This document shows, in pieces, positions 22,027 to 33,889 of a stretch of 55,000 bases of DNA. A program made the position numbers and the translations under genes. Positions within the stretch are counted from its first letter, which is position 1. Every line of letters starts with the position of its first letter. This DNA is from Prorocentrum cordatum (Eukaryota > Sar > Dinophyceae > Prorocentrales > Prorocentraceae): assembly GCA_963575745.1 (NCBI GenBank), contig CAUYUJ010017796.1:35001-90000 (forward strand). Reading direction: 5' to 3'. A model generated the notes under the pieces. The model was not told the DNA's origin. It did no database searches and worked only from the letters and a program-made list of their open reading frames with translations.

Positions 22027-22056
22027 TGGGTTTAAGGTTTAGGGTTTAGGGTTAGG
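21597..22056. repeat. Degenerate TTAGGG/TTTAGGG array
   Basis: Telomere-like units with many variants, ending directly at the second X unit just as the block at 19,338 ends at the first. Confidence 0.95.
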
Positions 22057-22466
22057 GTCTAACAGGGCAAGGCCAAGAATACCTACCTGCATTGGCACCC
22101 ACCTGCCGTGGCTATCAATCCCCCCCGCATCTCCACCCCCACATAAAGATCATCTCTCCTCTCATGTTATACCGTGGTTGTAGCATAGCATAGCATGCCA
22201 TAGCAAGCCTGGGAGCAAGCGCTTAGCAAAGAGGCGGCGGCCGCGCGCGCGCGCGGGAGACCCTAACGGGCGGGTCGGGTCGGGTCGGGCGGGACATTAA
22301 AGTATGGTGCGTATGCATTTGACACGCGTGAACCGTAACAAGCGGGTCGGTTCGGGTCGGGCGGACTCTAGGGTTCGCCCGACCTCAACGTGCTTTGCTA
22401 TGCAACGCCTCTCGTATGCTATGCCAGCATAACATAGATTAGCACAAAGGCGAGTTCCACAACATC
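22057..22466. repeat. Second X unit, cut off at ACAACATC
   Basis: Nearly identical to 19,374-19,819 (with a small deletion in the CGGGT part) up to CCACAACATC. It then changes abruptly to GATACTGTACGCC, where X should run on into Y. The missing Y is at 51,939. Confidence 0.9.
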
Positions 22467-22479
22467 GATACTGTACGCC

Positions 22480-24015
22480 CGCCGCCGGCTTGGTACCCTT
22501 TCTGGCGCCGAACCAACCCATCCAGATACCAAGCCAGCGGCCGCCGGCTTGGTACCCCGCCGGCTTGGTACCCCCCCGGGGGCTCCTCCCTACCAAGCCA
22601 GCGGCCGCCGGCTTGGTACCCCGCCGGCTTGGTACCCCTCCAGGGCCTCCTGCCTACCAAGCCAGCGGCCGCCGGCTTGGTACCCCGCCGGCTTGGTACA
22701 CCCCTGGGGGCTCCTCCCTACCAAGCCAGCGGCCGCCGGCTTGGTACCCCGCCGGCTTGGTACCCCTCCAGGGCCTCCTCCCTAGCCCGCCGGCTTGGCT
22801 TGGCAGCTTGGTACCCCGCCGGCTTGGGCAGGGCTTCCTCCCTACCAAGCCAGCGGCCGCCGGCTTGGTACCCCGCCCGCCGGCTTGGTACCCCTCCAGG
22901 GCCTCCTCCCTACCAAGCCAGCGGCCGCCGGCTTGGTACCCCGCCGGCTTGGTACCCCTCCAGGGCCTCCTCCCTACCAAGCCAGCGGCCGCCGGCTTGG
23001 TACCCCGCCGGCTTGGTACCCCTCCAGGGCTCCTCCCTACCAAGCCAGCGGCCGCCGGCTTGGTACCCCGCCGGCTTGGTACCCCTCCAGGGCCTCCTCC
23101 CTACCAAGCCAGCGGCCGCCGGCTTGGTACCCCGCCGGCTTGGTACCCCTCCATGGCCTCCTCCCTGCCAAGCCAGCGGCCGCCGGCTTGGTACCCCGCC
23201 GGCTTGGTACCCCCCCGGGGGCTCCTCCCTACCAAGCCAGCGGCCGCCGGCTTGGTACCCCGCCGGCTTGGTACCCCCCGGGGGCTCCTCCCTACCAAGC
23301 CAGCGGCCGCCGGCTTGGTACCCCGCCGGCGTACCTACGCCAGCTTGGCACCCCGCCGGCTTGGTGGTACCAAGCCCTCCCCTACCAAGCCAGCGCCGGC
23401 TTGGTACCCCGCCGGCTTGGTACCCCTCCAGGGCCTCCTCCCTACCAAGCCAGCGGCCGCCGGCTTGGCACACCGCCGGCTTGGTACCCCCCCGGGGGCT
23501 CCCCCCTACCAAGCCAGCGGCCGCCGGCTTGGTACCCCCCCGGCTTCGTATCCTACTGGCCTTCGGCCCTTCCCGCCATCGTGCCTGGGTGGTGGGTCAG
23601 AGGCCTCATGGATGTTGGTTGGGATCTCGTGGTTGGCCTCTCGGGGGCCTCTTGGAGGCAGTTTTGAGGCATCTTGGGGGCTGTTTTGGAGCTTCTTGGG
23701 GCCTCTTTTGGGTCTCTTGGGAGCCTCTTTGGGGGCGTCTTGGCGGCCCCTTGGGGCCTCTTCGGGGCCTCTTGGGGTCTCCTGGCGGCCTCTTGGGGCG
23801 GAGGCTCGAGCTTTCGGTCTGTGGTCCTCCTCTGGGCCCTCTCCTGGGGCCGTCTTGGGAGCCTCTTGGGCCGTCTTGGGCGCCTCCTGGGCCGTGCCAG
23901 CGGCCGCCGGCTTGGCACCCCGCCGGCTTGGTACCCCTCCAGGGCCTCCTGCCTACCAAGCCAGCGGCCGCCGGCTTGGTACCCCGCCGGCTTGGTACAC
24001 CCCTGGGGGCTCCTC
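22480..24015. repeat. GGTACC/GCGGCCGC palindromic array, left
   Basis: Roughly 64-bp units: GGTACCCCTCCAGGGCCTCC, then CTCCCTACCAAGCCAGCGGC and CGCCGGCTTGG, repeated. Each unit has an inverted repeat (ACCAAGCC ... GGCTTGGT) around GCGGCCGC. A non-repeat segment (23,531-23,895, GGCCTCTTGGGG-rich) interrupts it and recurs at 45,829. Because 64 is not a multiple of 3, long frames stay open in several phases (up to 545 codons); I do not call them genes. Confidence 0.9.
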
Positions 24016-24039
24016 CCCAGAGGATCCGATCCTACAATT
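24016..24039 (+). repeat. Left terminal inverted repeat
   Basis: Starts CCCAGAGGATCCG and ends CCTACAATT. It matches the reverse complement of 45,339-45,362 at 23 of 24 positions. Confidence 0.85.
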
Positions 24040-24189
24040 TGGGCCTATCCCTACAAGTAGGCGTCGCATCAGGTATGTTGAAGGTTTTCCCGTAGTACAT
24101 GGATGTCATTGCAAGAATCCCGAATAGAACTTCCGGGATCCCCCTTATTGTATTCCGGAAGCGTTCGTTTCATATGGTAACATGATGCA

Positions 24190-24485
24190 TACATGTATGT
24201 ATATGTACATATATATATATATATGTTAGTATGTAAGTATTTGCATATGCATATATATATATATATATATATATGTATGATTGTACGTGTTTATATATAT
24301 ACATATATATATACATTGTTGGTATGTACGTATATGTGTATGCACAACTATATTTATGTATATACGTGTACATATGTTTATACACAAACATACGTTGATG
24401 TAAGCACATGCATGTACAAGTGCATACTATCATGTATGCACGGTTGCAGAGCTGTATGCATGTAATCGACATGCAACCGCATGTG

Positions 24486-24523
<38 letters not shown>

Positions 24524-24585
24524 ACATATATGTATATGCACATATATACATACACGTGCATACTTGTATGCATTACTATGCACAT
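24190..24585. repeat. AT microsatellite, left subterminal
   Basis: TATATA/CATATA-rich tract starting about 170 bp inside the left inverted repeat. The following 24,590-24,986 has no clear gene. Confidence 0.9.
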
Positions 24586-24986
24586 TCTGATGGTAATCCG
24601 TGTCATATCGGGGGGCGGGATTGGCAGTGCCGTCGTTGGCATGTTTCGTGGGGTCGACCCCTCCGTTTTCCTACTCCTCCATGAGCCCCCCCCCATCTGC
24701 CACTGTATCCTCGCCCATAAATAGAATATCGCCGCCAATAACCATCTCATCGTTCCGTCCTGCACGGGCCCGTGGATGTGCCTGAATTGTTCAGTTGAAT
24801 CAATATATCTTGTCAACTCATACTCTTCATAATTCCGCATAGTTCCTCCTCTTCCTTTTTGTATTAACAGACGAAGGGGTTGTGCGAATACGTGGGAGGA
24901 GGAGCGAGGAGGAGGTAGACGGCGACAAGAGATGACAGTGGGAAGGAACGGCGGCGGTGCCCATGGATGAAGATGACGATCAATTA

Positions 24987-27900
24987 TCACACACCAGCGT
25001 GCGAATACCTGTATTTGTCGATCAGCACGGTTTGCAACGTGTTAGGGTGCAGCCCCTCAGCAATCTCTGCGCAACGGCCGATGCCAGATTCATCTGAATA
25101 CTCCCAATGATCCTGGGCGAAAGACGACACGGTCAGACACAAAATTCTGTCATATGACAGAATTTTCTGTCATATGTTTGCCACGGGCGTCGTGCACTCC
25201 CCTCCCCACGCGGGGAGGGGGGAGGATGATGATGTCAAGGGGGGGATGCAGTGGGATGAGTATGATGATAATGATTTCGCCCTTAGGTTCCGCTGGGTTG
25301 CCAGGTGAGGCCTCCTCGACGATCTCGAGAAAGATGTGATGCTTAGGCTTCAACCTCCAGCACGTCTCATCGAGGGCTTCGCGCCCCATGGCACGGTACA
25401 GCAAGAGGTGCTTACGACCGTACTCGGCCAGTAGCTGCGGGCTGGCGTTGCAATCCCATGATGCCATCTCCGCGTAGCAGCGCGCGAGAAACTCTATGCA
25501 ATTCAACCTATACAGGCAACTGCAACAGAAGCAATGGCACGAGAGTGGGGGTCGATCTAAACTCGTACTTGCATTTGGATGTGTATGTTTTGGCACCCCC
25601 ACTCTCAGCCTGGTGTAAGCACGAACGGTGTCACACTTCACAAGAGTTCGCAACAGCTGCACCAGCACGGGCACCAGATGTCTACTCTCGGCCGCCTTGG
25701 CCTTCAACTTTGGAGCTTTCGAAGTCTTACTCCGAAACATAGTTACTGTCAGCTTATTGAACGGGGGGTCCATGTTGATAGAGTGAGCTGCAATTGCAAT
25801 CAGGTTGAGCAACTTGGTCTCAGCCTGTGGCCACATGCCCCCCATCGTGGCCTGAGCTCTTCCCCTCCTCATCACCACCATCAGCATCAGCATCAGCATC
25901 ATCATCATCATCAGCATAGGCATGTTCATCATCAGTATCATCCTCATCCTCCTCCCCCTCAGCATCATCATTCAACCCCCCTCGTCATCTTCACCCCCAT
26001 CACCCCGATCAACACCAGCATATTCATCCCCATTACCCCCTATCGTGGCATTCATATTGGCACGCACATCGCGCCTCCAAAGGTTGTGAGCGCACCCCGC
26101 CTAGTTCGCGAAATAACTCCCACAATATATTCCCGCACGCTTCTTGGGCAACCCCCAGACACCCTGCATGCATCATGCCTGGCCGTAAATAGGTCCACGT
26201 AAACCCAGGAATCGCCATGGGGCTGAAATCTAAATCGCCGTCCCCAAGCCGTGCAAGCTCCAAGTACCGTTTGGGCGTATACAGGTCCCGTCGCCAATTG
26301 GCGAACAGATCAAATTTGGGCAGATCGGCAACAGTGCACGGACACCTGTAACATATCTTGGCAGTGCTCGGCCCACCCCGCCACCCCTGCACTCCGAACA
26401 CTTGTTTGTACCAGCACCAGTCCCCCCTGAAGTCGATCAGGATACCCCTCACCTTCATAGATTGCCCAGCCTTTGCCGAGCGCTGCCTGTCGCCTCGAAA
26501 CGGCGACTTGGCGAATGAGACCTGGTCGTGGCGCACGGTAGGCCATCGTCCAGTAAGCCAGTAGCTGCACATCCACCCGAGCACCGCCCACACCTCGGGA
26601 TGTTTGCGGGATGGGGTCTGGTGCCTGGCGCGGCGGTGGTCATATGATTTGTGCGCGTGCTCATGCACGTGCGTATCTGACCACCAGCGTACCAGAAACC
26701 CGAACTCCATCAACAAAAAAACTTGGAGGTGTGAGGTCGGGTGCGCTGCTACACGGGATAGCTCGGGTGCGTTTCAAACATCGCACCTCCTTAAATGTGT
26801 GCCTGCCGTTGCAGCCGCACTGGCAGACGCTGCGCTGCCCAAAGCATACGAACCACCATCGATCTCGGTACCTGTGGGCCGAGGAGCGGGGGAGAAATGG
26901 GTAAGACGTGGATTGTTATGATTATGAGGCGGGTGGTGGGGATAGTGGGGGGAGGTGGGGCGATGATGATGCGGGTGGTGGGGGGTGGGATGAGGGGGGG
27001 TACCATGAGGAGAATGAGGGGGTGTGTGATCCGGGGTTGCATTCCCACACCCCACCTCCCAGTCAGTGTCGTGAGGGTCCACAGGTAGACCGAATCGCGG
27101 GTGTTGTATGGCGCGCCATCGCCCCATGAACCGCAGACAATGAGGTTGTTCGGATCGACGTCATGAGCGCCAATCCGTTCTAGGTACTCATGAACGACTG
27201 GACGCAAAGGCTCCTGTTCGCAACCCCGACCCTGACATCGACGGAAACCAGCTGACAGAAAAACCTGTCATACGACATGTTTTTGTGTCACCGTTCGTGT
27301 GTGGAACCGTCCCTTAAATGTGCACCATCCCCTGGACGTGCGTGTCGTGCCGTGGCCGTCGTACCAGCATGATTCCCAGAATCATGATGATGCGACTGCG
27401 TTCATTACCCGTGTCATCGTGGCCCCGTACGTCGGCATCGGCGTTCCCCACCCTTATCACATATCATCATCGCATCACCACCAACCGATCTACCCCATGT
27501 GAGTCCTGACGCGGGTCGTACGAGGTCCAATCTGATTCAGAGCCTGACGTAATCTTTGCGTCCAGCACCTCTGTCAGCAGCAGAAAATTGACCGTCCGAA
27601 CTACTTGGGCACCAGCCCGTCTGTCCCAAAGAGGTATGCGTGCTTGATACGGCGCAGGCATCCACGTCTTCTGAGGAGGGCGGCACGTAATCGACATTCG
27701 ACACCCCACGCGTTCCAGGCAACCAAGCCCATTCATATATGTATATGTGTGTGTGTATGCATACAGATAGTGTACATATATATGTGTATATATATATATA
27801 TATATTCATGAAAATAGGCAGCTTGGTTGTTTGCAACGCGTGGGGGTGATCCGTCATTCGATCGATCATGGGAGAAGGGGGTGTGGGGTGCCCCTTGTGA

Positions 27901-28165
27901 AGCAACAGGCCTTCTCAAGCCGCCTGCCCAAGTCCCTCAGCGCGTTCGATCGTGTTGTTTGTTTAGAGCCGATTTTGCGCCACGAATCCAACGTATCGCA
28001 CCGCACATCGTCAGCGGCACCTGCACGTGCACCATCACCAACTTCGATCGAGCTGAGCCTGTTCCTAGCCCACAGGCGGTGCAGAAACTTAGAGGTCTCG
28101 CCTGACGATTGTTGCTGTCGATGCTGCTTCCATCGTTGCTGTACCCCTGTCCTCTTGGGGGGCAT
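24987..28165 (-). CDS. Tnp2-like transposase-family protein (minus copy), eight exons
   Basis: Exons in reading order: 28165-27911, 27670-27506, 27213-27056, 26871 to about 26790, about 26745-26096, 25824-25610, 25507-25291, 25112-24987. Phases close except at the exon 4/5 junction. Motifs in order: a basic N-terminus (MPPKRTGVQQRWKQHR); YQARIPLWD with FLLLTEVLD; LIVCGSWGDGAPYNTRDSVY; a cysteine knuckle in FVCFGQRSVCQCGCNGRHTF; FRGDWCWYKQVFG with CYRCPC; PGFTWTYLRPGMMHAGCLGV; LKAKAAESRHLVPVL; WRLKPKHHIFLE; and DHWEYSDESGIGRC to the end. This fuller order matches the plus-strand copy and the Tnp2/Plavaka-type family. It is the most downstream gene of the 21.3 kb element and the likely transposase. 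Donors are GC, GA and GT. Confidence 0.75.
25133..25172. repeat. Nested palindrome in an intron (copy 1)
   Basis: Two 18-bp self-complementary words of the type TGACAGAAAATTCTGTCA joined by TA. It lies about 20 bp upstream of the acceptor of the last exon of the Tnp2-like gene. One arm is degenerate (TCAGACACAAAA). Confidence 0.85.
27253..27290. repeat. Nested palindrome in an intron (copy 2)
   Basis: TGACAGAAAAACCTGTCATA followed by CGACATGTTTTTGTGTCA, in the intron 27505-27214 of the Tnp2-like gene, about 40 bp before the acceptor. Confidence 0.85.
27735..27808. repeat. TG/TA microsatellite in an intron
   Basis: TATATG and GTGTGT-rich tract inside the first intron of the Tnp2-like gene. 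Confidence 0.85.
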
Positions 28166-28774
28166 GGTGGCTGCACGCAGCGGCCTGATCCGAAAATGCG
28201 GCAGGAATATCATATGACACCGACTATGCAATGATGTATGCTGATCATTGCTATGCATTGCGTTGTATGATGCGTTGTTGTTGCTGCACCAGCGGCTAGG
28301 TCGACCGTCACTGCGGCACTGCAGTGGCAAACCCCGTGCACGTCAAAAAAAAAATCAGGCGTGCGGTCCTGTCTTGCGAGTTCCCACCCCCGTGCGTATC
28401 TATCGCATCGTCATCATCATCATCACCATCACCCCTCTCATTCATATCACTGGACCTGTGGCTGGCAGCGAGCAGATGGTGGCGATGTCAGCCACATTCA
28501 TATAAAAGTGTCGCTTCTCACCCCTGAGAAGCAGCTCGAGTTCTGCTACGCTGATCGCCGTCGTGTGCGAATGCACAACGTCGAGCTGCAACAGTAATGC
28601 AAATCCACTGGCTACGACGACGCCAGACGACGGACGATGACGACGAGCGATGACGACAGACGATGTCGACGCCGACGATGTCGGACGATAAACGATGGAC
28701 GGCATGCGACAAACGACCGACTACATGTTTCTGGAACGCAGGGCGTTGCATTATTGTTGCTGGAGCTGAAAGGC

Positions 28775-30026
28775 CTAGCTGGCGGCGGAAGCGAGCTTCT
28801 TGAAATCTGCCCAGCAGCTGCGCTCGAACGCCTTCCAGGCGGCCTCGACTTTGACGAGCTCCGTGCTGACCTTCTCAGCGTGCTTCTGGATCTCGTCCTT
28901 CGTGAGCTCTGCCTTGTCGGGTCGAGGGATGGCACATGGGGGGATGAGGATGCGATATGGGAGGCTGAGCGTACGAGATGAGGATGTAGTTTCATCACGC
29001 TCATCCTCACATATATCATCCTCATCGCGCCCGTCCTCGCCCCTGCCTGCGCATGCGCAGGAGGCGATGCGAGGTGGCGCGACGAGCGAGCACACTACTG
29101 CAGACTAGGAGATCGAGGGGGGGGGGGGCGCGAATGAGAATGCTAGACATTCTAAAGACGATGTTGTAGACGAGCTGGGGCTCGAGCACCAGGGGTGGTC
29201 GGGGAGAGGAAGACTGGGATGTGGAGGAACATGCGTGGGGGAGGCGGGTGAACACGGCTACATGTTAGCATCCCGACTCCCTAAATCATGATTGCACCGA
29301 TCGGGTATCGAGGCCATCGTGGGCCCGCATGCGATGCGCAGCTATCTTCAACTCCGCATAGCGTGTTTGGCCAATTAGCGCATCAGGGAGGCGGGTGGTC
29401 AGACGGAGGAGGAGGATGAGGAGGAGGAGGAGGCGGAGGCGGAGGAAGAGGATGCGGAGGAGGAGGAGGAGGAGGAGGAGGAGGAGGAGGAGGAGGATGG
29501 AGGAAGAGGTGATTGAACCATGCACCCACGCCTTGGAGCCTGGCTTGTGTGCGAGCACATCCCCGATGAACGCCGTGATGGCGGTCATCACCTTCTTGCT
29601 CTCCGACTCGATGAAGCCAGCCGTCTCCTCGGGATAGTTGCGATCCGACAGGACCCTCGCCACGTTCGGCACGTCGGTCTCGCACACCGAGCGGAACGAT
29701 ACAATCTTGTTCTGGGCGTCGCGGAAGAGCTTCTCCATCTTCTTCTTCGCGTCGACGAGCTCGATCTGGTCGCGGCGCTTCTGCTGCTCGATGGCCTGCT
29801 GCTCGGCGTCCATGTCCTTGATGGACTCGTAGAACGCCTCCTCCTCCTCCTTGTTCTTCTTCTCCTCCTCTGCTTTCCTGGCGTCCTCCTTCTGCTTCTT
29901 GAGCCGTGCCCGATCAGCTTTCTGAGCAACCTTGTCGTCAGGCGGGGGTGGTGCGCCGCCAACGGGGTTGCTGCTGCTCGGGGCGCCGTTCATGGCTGCG
30001 GTCCACCCGTCCAAGCCTTTGAGCAT
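28775..30026 (-). CDS. Lysine/glutamate-rich coiled-coil protein, two exons
   Basis: Exons 30026-29532 and 28912-28775 with a GC-AG intron (AAG|GC at both ends, phase 0), 210 residues. The start is MLKGLDGWTAAMNG, then a charged helical stretch (KADRARLKKQKEDARKAEE), DAEQQAIEQQKRRDQIELVD and an amphipathic C-terminal helix ending FKKLASAAS and TAG. The intron carries GGA triplets. It is predicted to be largely helical, probably coiled coil; no enzyme motif. It lies 610 bp upstream of the Tnp2-like gene on the same strand, the same relative place as the acidic coiled-coil gene in the plus-strand block (6,012-8,611), and may be its counterpart. Function unknown. Confidence 0.75.
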
Positions 30027-30375
30027 CTCCTAGGCTGGGCTAGCAGCTGGCAGCACTGGCAGTGCGGCTAGCGCACCCCAGCGGAAGGATTACCTCACGC
30101 ATGTGGCTCCAGCGGGATGGGGTTCACAGCGGGACAGGGTTCACATGCAGGCGGAACTCTCCAACGGGATGGGGTCGAGGCTCCAGCGGGACGGGGTTCA
30201 CATGCATGAGCGAGTGTGTTCATCATGGTACACTCCTCATCAGCATCATTATCGGATCCCCCCAAACCGATCGGGATGTCGTGGCAGTGGGCCGGGTGAG
30301 GCCATATGGTTCCTCCTCCTCCTTCTCGTCCTCACCATCAGCATCCTCCTCATCTTCCTTATCCTCCTTCTCCTC

Positions 30376-31874
30376 TTATTCTTCATCCTCCTCGTCCTCG
30401 TCATCCTCCCCCTCTCCTCTGGACGTTTGCCCCGCTCTGTCCGCAGCGGCGGTCTTCGCGTCGTCGACCTCCAGCGACGCGGTCTGCTCCACGCTCGACG
30501 CGTGTCGCGTCTTGTCCCAGACAGCACCCTCCGCGTCCACGACGTAGTGGTACTCCATGACCCCGTGCTCGCGCAAGATCCTGAATGCGATTGTTGTTGC
30601 ATTCGCTGCGTTCGACCCTCACCACACACATCGCCCCGTCAATCCGTGTCCCCAATGCCCGTGGGGTAGGAGATGATGAAGGGGGGGTCTGAAAGGAGGG
30701 CGCGGAGGAGGAGGAGGAGGAGGAGGAGGAGGAGGAGGAGGAGGTCGGGGTCGCTAGGGCAACGTGTGTGGGGAGAGCATGCGCACACACACGACAACAA
30801 CCGAGTATCCGCGATCGCTTGTGCGGCCTCGACGGCAGCTCCAGCTTGATCATGGCGGCGTTCTCCTCGGGCGAATAAGTGTCAGCATCACCCGATGCAC
30901 CCCGCCCCCCCGACTGTCGCCGAAAGCGAAGGATGGGGATGGGGTGGGGCTGCGAGGTGGCATCGCGGCCTCCCAGGGGGGTACGGCGAGGGGGGGGTGG
31001 CGTGTGGGAGGACGAGCGTTTCCCCCCCCAAGCGCCACGGTCCCTATTGGGCAGTGGTATAGACATGGTCGCCCGATGGCCAAAGGATGTCGATCACGTG
31101 GGGCGTTGGGCGATGATGGTGTGATCACGATAGTGGTAATGACGATGCTGATGACGATGGTGGGTATGATGCTGCTGCTGATGATGACGACGACGATGAT
31201 GATGATGTTGATGATGATGATGATGTTGAGTATGATACTGTTGAGGAAATTGAATATGATGATGATAATGATGATGATCATGATGACGGTGCTCATGATG
31301 ATGATGAGGAGGAGGATGATCATGATGTTGCTGATGATGATGGTGATGATGCTGATGATGTTGATGTTGATGACGATACTGATGGGGATGAGGATGCTGA
31401 GGATGATGAGGATGATGAGGATGGTGACGATTATAGTGATGGTGTTGGTGGTGGTGGTGCTGACGATGCTGTTGGGGGTGCGAGTGAGAATGAACACATG
31501 CTGATCGTGATGATGCTGGTGACGGTGGCGATGATGATGGCGATGATGGTGGTGTTGCTGATGACACTCGTGATGTCGGTGATGATGCGACGCAGGGGGT
31601 AGAGGAGGAGGGCGAAGACGCGGGACAGACCGCGCGTTAACGAGCCTTGACAATCCTTGGAGTTCAAATACTTGGGCCCCGCGAGTTCCTCCTCGGTGAG
31701 CCACACGTCGATCACGCCGTCGACCCGCTCACGGGACGTCGTCGTGATGGTCCTATCGGGGGATGCCCCCCCCTTACCCGAGGAGTCCCCAATGAGAACG
31801 GTGAGGCGATCGGCTGGGGGGGCTTGGATACGGGAGACGAGATGAGGAGCTAAGCGGGGCACGATCTCAGTCAT
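30376..31874 (-). CDS. Unrecognised 159-residue protein, three exons
   Basis: Exons 31874-31656, 30865-30810 and 30580-30376; phases close to 160 codons. Both introns read as GA donors; the first is filled by (ATG/GAT)n triplets. The product begins MTEIVPRLAPHLVSRIQAPP, has LTVLIGDSSGKGGASPD and VIDVWLTEEELAGPKYLNSK, then ILREHGVMEYHYVVDAEG and an acidic tail (GEDDEDEEDEE). The glycine/serine loop recalls a nucleotide-binding loop but lacks the full Walker A pattern. No family assigned. The neighbours on both sides are on the same strand. Confidence 0.6.
31140..31600. repeat. (GAT)n/(ATG)n tract in an intron
   Basis: Long degenerate GATGAT stretch filling most of the first intron of the 159-residue gene. 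Similar CAT/ATG tracts are at 32,050-32,325, 36,410-36,770, 43,350-43,580 and 44,110-44,250. Confidence 0.9.
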
Positions 31875-32304
31875 CCCCCCCTAGGAGCTCTTCACATCAT
31901 CTCCTTTATCCGTGTCCAGCGTTGACCTCCTCAGCCTTCTCCCCAGATGCGCCATCATCGTCATCACCATCGGGTTCCATCGTCCCATCCCGCGGGAACG
32001 CGGGAGGAGGGCGGCCGTAATATCGCCATCCGCATGTGCACACTCATCGTCGTCATAGTCATCATCAGTATCCATTGCATCATGTTTATCATCATCGCCA
32101 TCATCCTCATCATCCTCATCATCATCATCATCATCATCATCGGCACCATCAGCATCCTCAACGTCACCACCATCAAAATCGGTATCATCACCGTCGTCAC
32201 CATCATCAGCATCATCATTACCACCACCACCACCAGCAACACCAGCAGCATCAGCAGCATCATCACCATCATCACCAACATCGTCATCACTATCACCAGC
32301 ATCA

Positions 32305-32418
32305 TCATACTGCCCTAACTCGCATATAACTCATCATACATGTTGAATGTCCCAGCTCGGTCTTCGCAAGACAGCCGCCCTCCTCGGGCTCGATGACGAA
32401 CCTCATGAGCCACTGCAC
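32305..32418 (-). CDS. Possible lone exon
   Basis: After a good acceptor (TTGCAG|GTGCAG), the frame reads VQWLMRFVIEPEEGGC and LAKTELGHST before TGA. It lies between two genes of the same strand, past the stop codon of the upstream one. It could be a 3' untranslated exon, an exon of an unseen gene, or chance. A second frame is also open, so I leave it unassigned. The rest of 31,875-32,919 is triplet repeat (CAT, GGA). Confidence 0.25.
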   Translation of the reverse strand: MQWLMRFVIEPEEGGCLAKTELGHSTCMMSYMRVRAV

Positions 32419-32919
32419 CTGCAACATGAGGGTGGATAACGAGGACGACGGGGGATGGCTGTGGGAGGTGGTGGGGAAGGTGAGGAGGATGAGGAGGCGA
32501 ATGTGTGCATAAGACAGATGGGGGAAGAGTGACAGGATGAGGAGGAGCATAATGATGAGGAGGCGGTGGCGGAGGAGGATGGGCGTGAATGGGGATAAGG
32601 ATGATGTTGGTGATGGTGATGGTGATGATGATGCTGAGGAGGAGGAGGAGGAGGAGGAGGAGGAGGAGGAGGACGAGGAGGAGGATGTGGAGTGGGGGCG
32701 GAGGCGGAGGGGAAGAGGAGGTGGCTGAAGGGTACACTGATGATTACGATGATGAGGAGGTGGAGGAACCTGTGGCGATGGGACGTGCGAGACATAGTGG
32801 AATGGAGACGGATGATGATAGATGATGGGGGGAGGGATGACGATATGGCAAGTAAGTGATATTCCCACGGGCTCAGTGAGAGTGTTTATGTATATATATA
32901 TATATACACAGTGGGCACC

Positions 32920-33889
32920 TCAAGCGTCTTCGCTGTCGCTGTCGATGAACGTGTACGATGGGGGCGAACGCGAGCGCGAACGGTCTCTGGGCAACGGTAT
33001 CCGTCTGCGGACGTGCACTGGAGCGAACACCACATAGTAGAATTCAGCGCCAACTTCCAGCCACAGTTGGTGAGCTTCGAAAAATAGGAGCACGCGTACA
33101 GTCTGACGGATCTCAGTAGCGAGTGTATATACTGTCTTCCCTATGGTAACGTTCATTCGTGCCAAAATTGCTGCACTTATCAACAGGGCGGGGAGGAGAC
33201 GGACGAGGAAGATGAGGCGAACGAAGGGGAGGCGGGGGAGGAAAGTGAGGAAGATGAGATTGGCGGGCGATGGGACGGGGAACATACGCTGGTGATTCCA
33301 GTGATGCTGTTGATGGTATTGTTGATGATGCTGCGGGTGGTGCGGCTGCTGGTGATGATGCTGATGTTGATGATGGTGAGACTGTTGATGGTGATGCTGA
33401 TGATGATGGCGATGCGGATGATGGTGGTGATGACGGGGATGGCGAGGAGGGGGGGGCGGTCGAGGAGGGACTTGAGCAGGCGGAGGAGGTGGTGACAGAA
33501 AAACCTGTCATATGACAGATTTTTCTGTCACCGCGTCCTTCGCATGCTCGCGTCACCTTCTCCGTGTCGCTCTTGGCGTTCGCCACGTAGTCAGCGTGAC
33601 GCGCTGGAGAGTTCGTCTTCAAGAAGTACCCCATCGCGCTGAAGAGCGGCTTCTTGTCGAAGCTCCTCATGTTGGTCAGCAGCTCCTGCAACTTGTCCTT
33701 GTCCTTCTCGCACTTGTTCCAGAGCTCCCTGATCGACTTCGGCGGCGGCACCTCGATCTTCGAACTGAGCTCCTCCTCCCGCTTCTTCGCCAGCTCCTCG
33801 GCGAGCTGCCTCTCCTTGTCGAGCTTCGCCTGCTTGCGCTTGCCGATCGCCGCCTCCGCCTTCGGCTCGCCCTTGCGCTTCGCACCCAT
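32920..33889 (-). CDS. Basic coiled-coil protein with an RS-like tail, two exons
   Basis: Exons 33889-33538 and 33140-32920, a GA-AG intron, phase 1, 190 residues. The start is MGAKRKGEPKAEAAIGKRKQ, then a charged helix (LDKERQLAEELAKKREEEL) and RELWNKCEKDKDKLQELL. The second exon has a hydrophobic segment (VRVLLFFEAHQLWLEVGAEF) with YYVVFAPVHVRRR, then a short serine/arginine stretch (DRSRSRSPPSYTF) and an acidic end (DSDSEDA). The N-terminal Lys/Arg cluster suggests nuclear targeting. I do not recognise the family. A perfect nested palindrome (33,493-33,530) sits just inside the intron donor. The start ATG is the first in a long open frame and is followed by a typical basic N-terminus. Confidence 0.7.
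33493..33530. repeat. Nested palindrome in an intron (copy 3)
   Basis: TGACAGAAAAACCTGTCATA and TGACAGATTTTTCTGTCA in tandem, 8 bases inside the donor of the intron 33537-33141. Confidence 0.9.

Noticed and set aside
20291-22056. True chromosome end at the TTTAGGG blocks
   Set aside because: The repeats are degenerate and flanked on both sides by other sequence, so they are interstitial.
22480-24015. GGTACC array as a CRISPR-like array
   Set aside because: Units differ in length, spacers are repeats themselves, no cas genes are present, and the DNA is eukaryotic nuclear.
22490-24127. 545-codon open frame rich in PAWYPAGLVPP
   Set aside because: It is produced by the 64-bp GGTACC array, which lacks stop codons in several phases; overlapping frames of similar length exist and no normal-composition coding sequence is attached.
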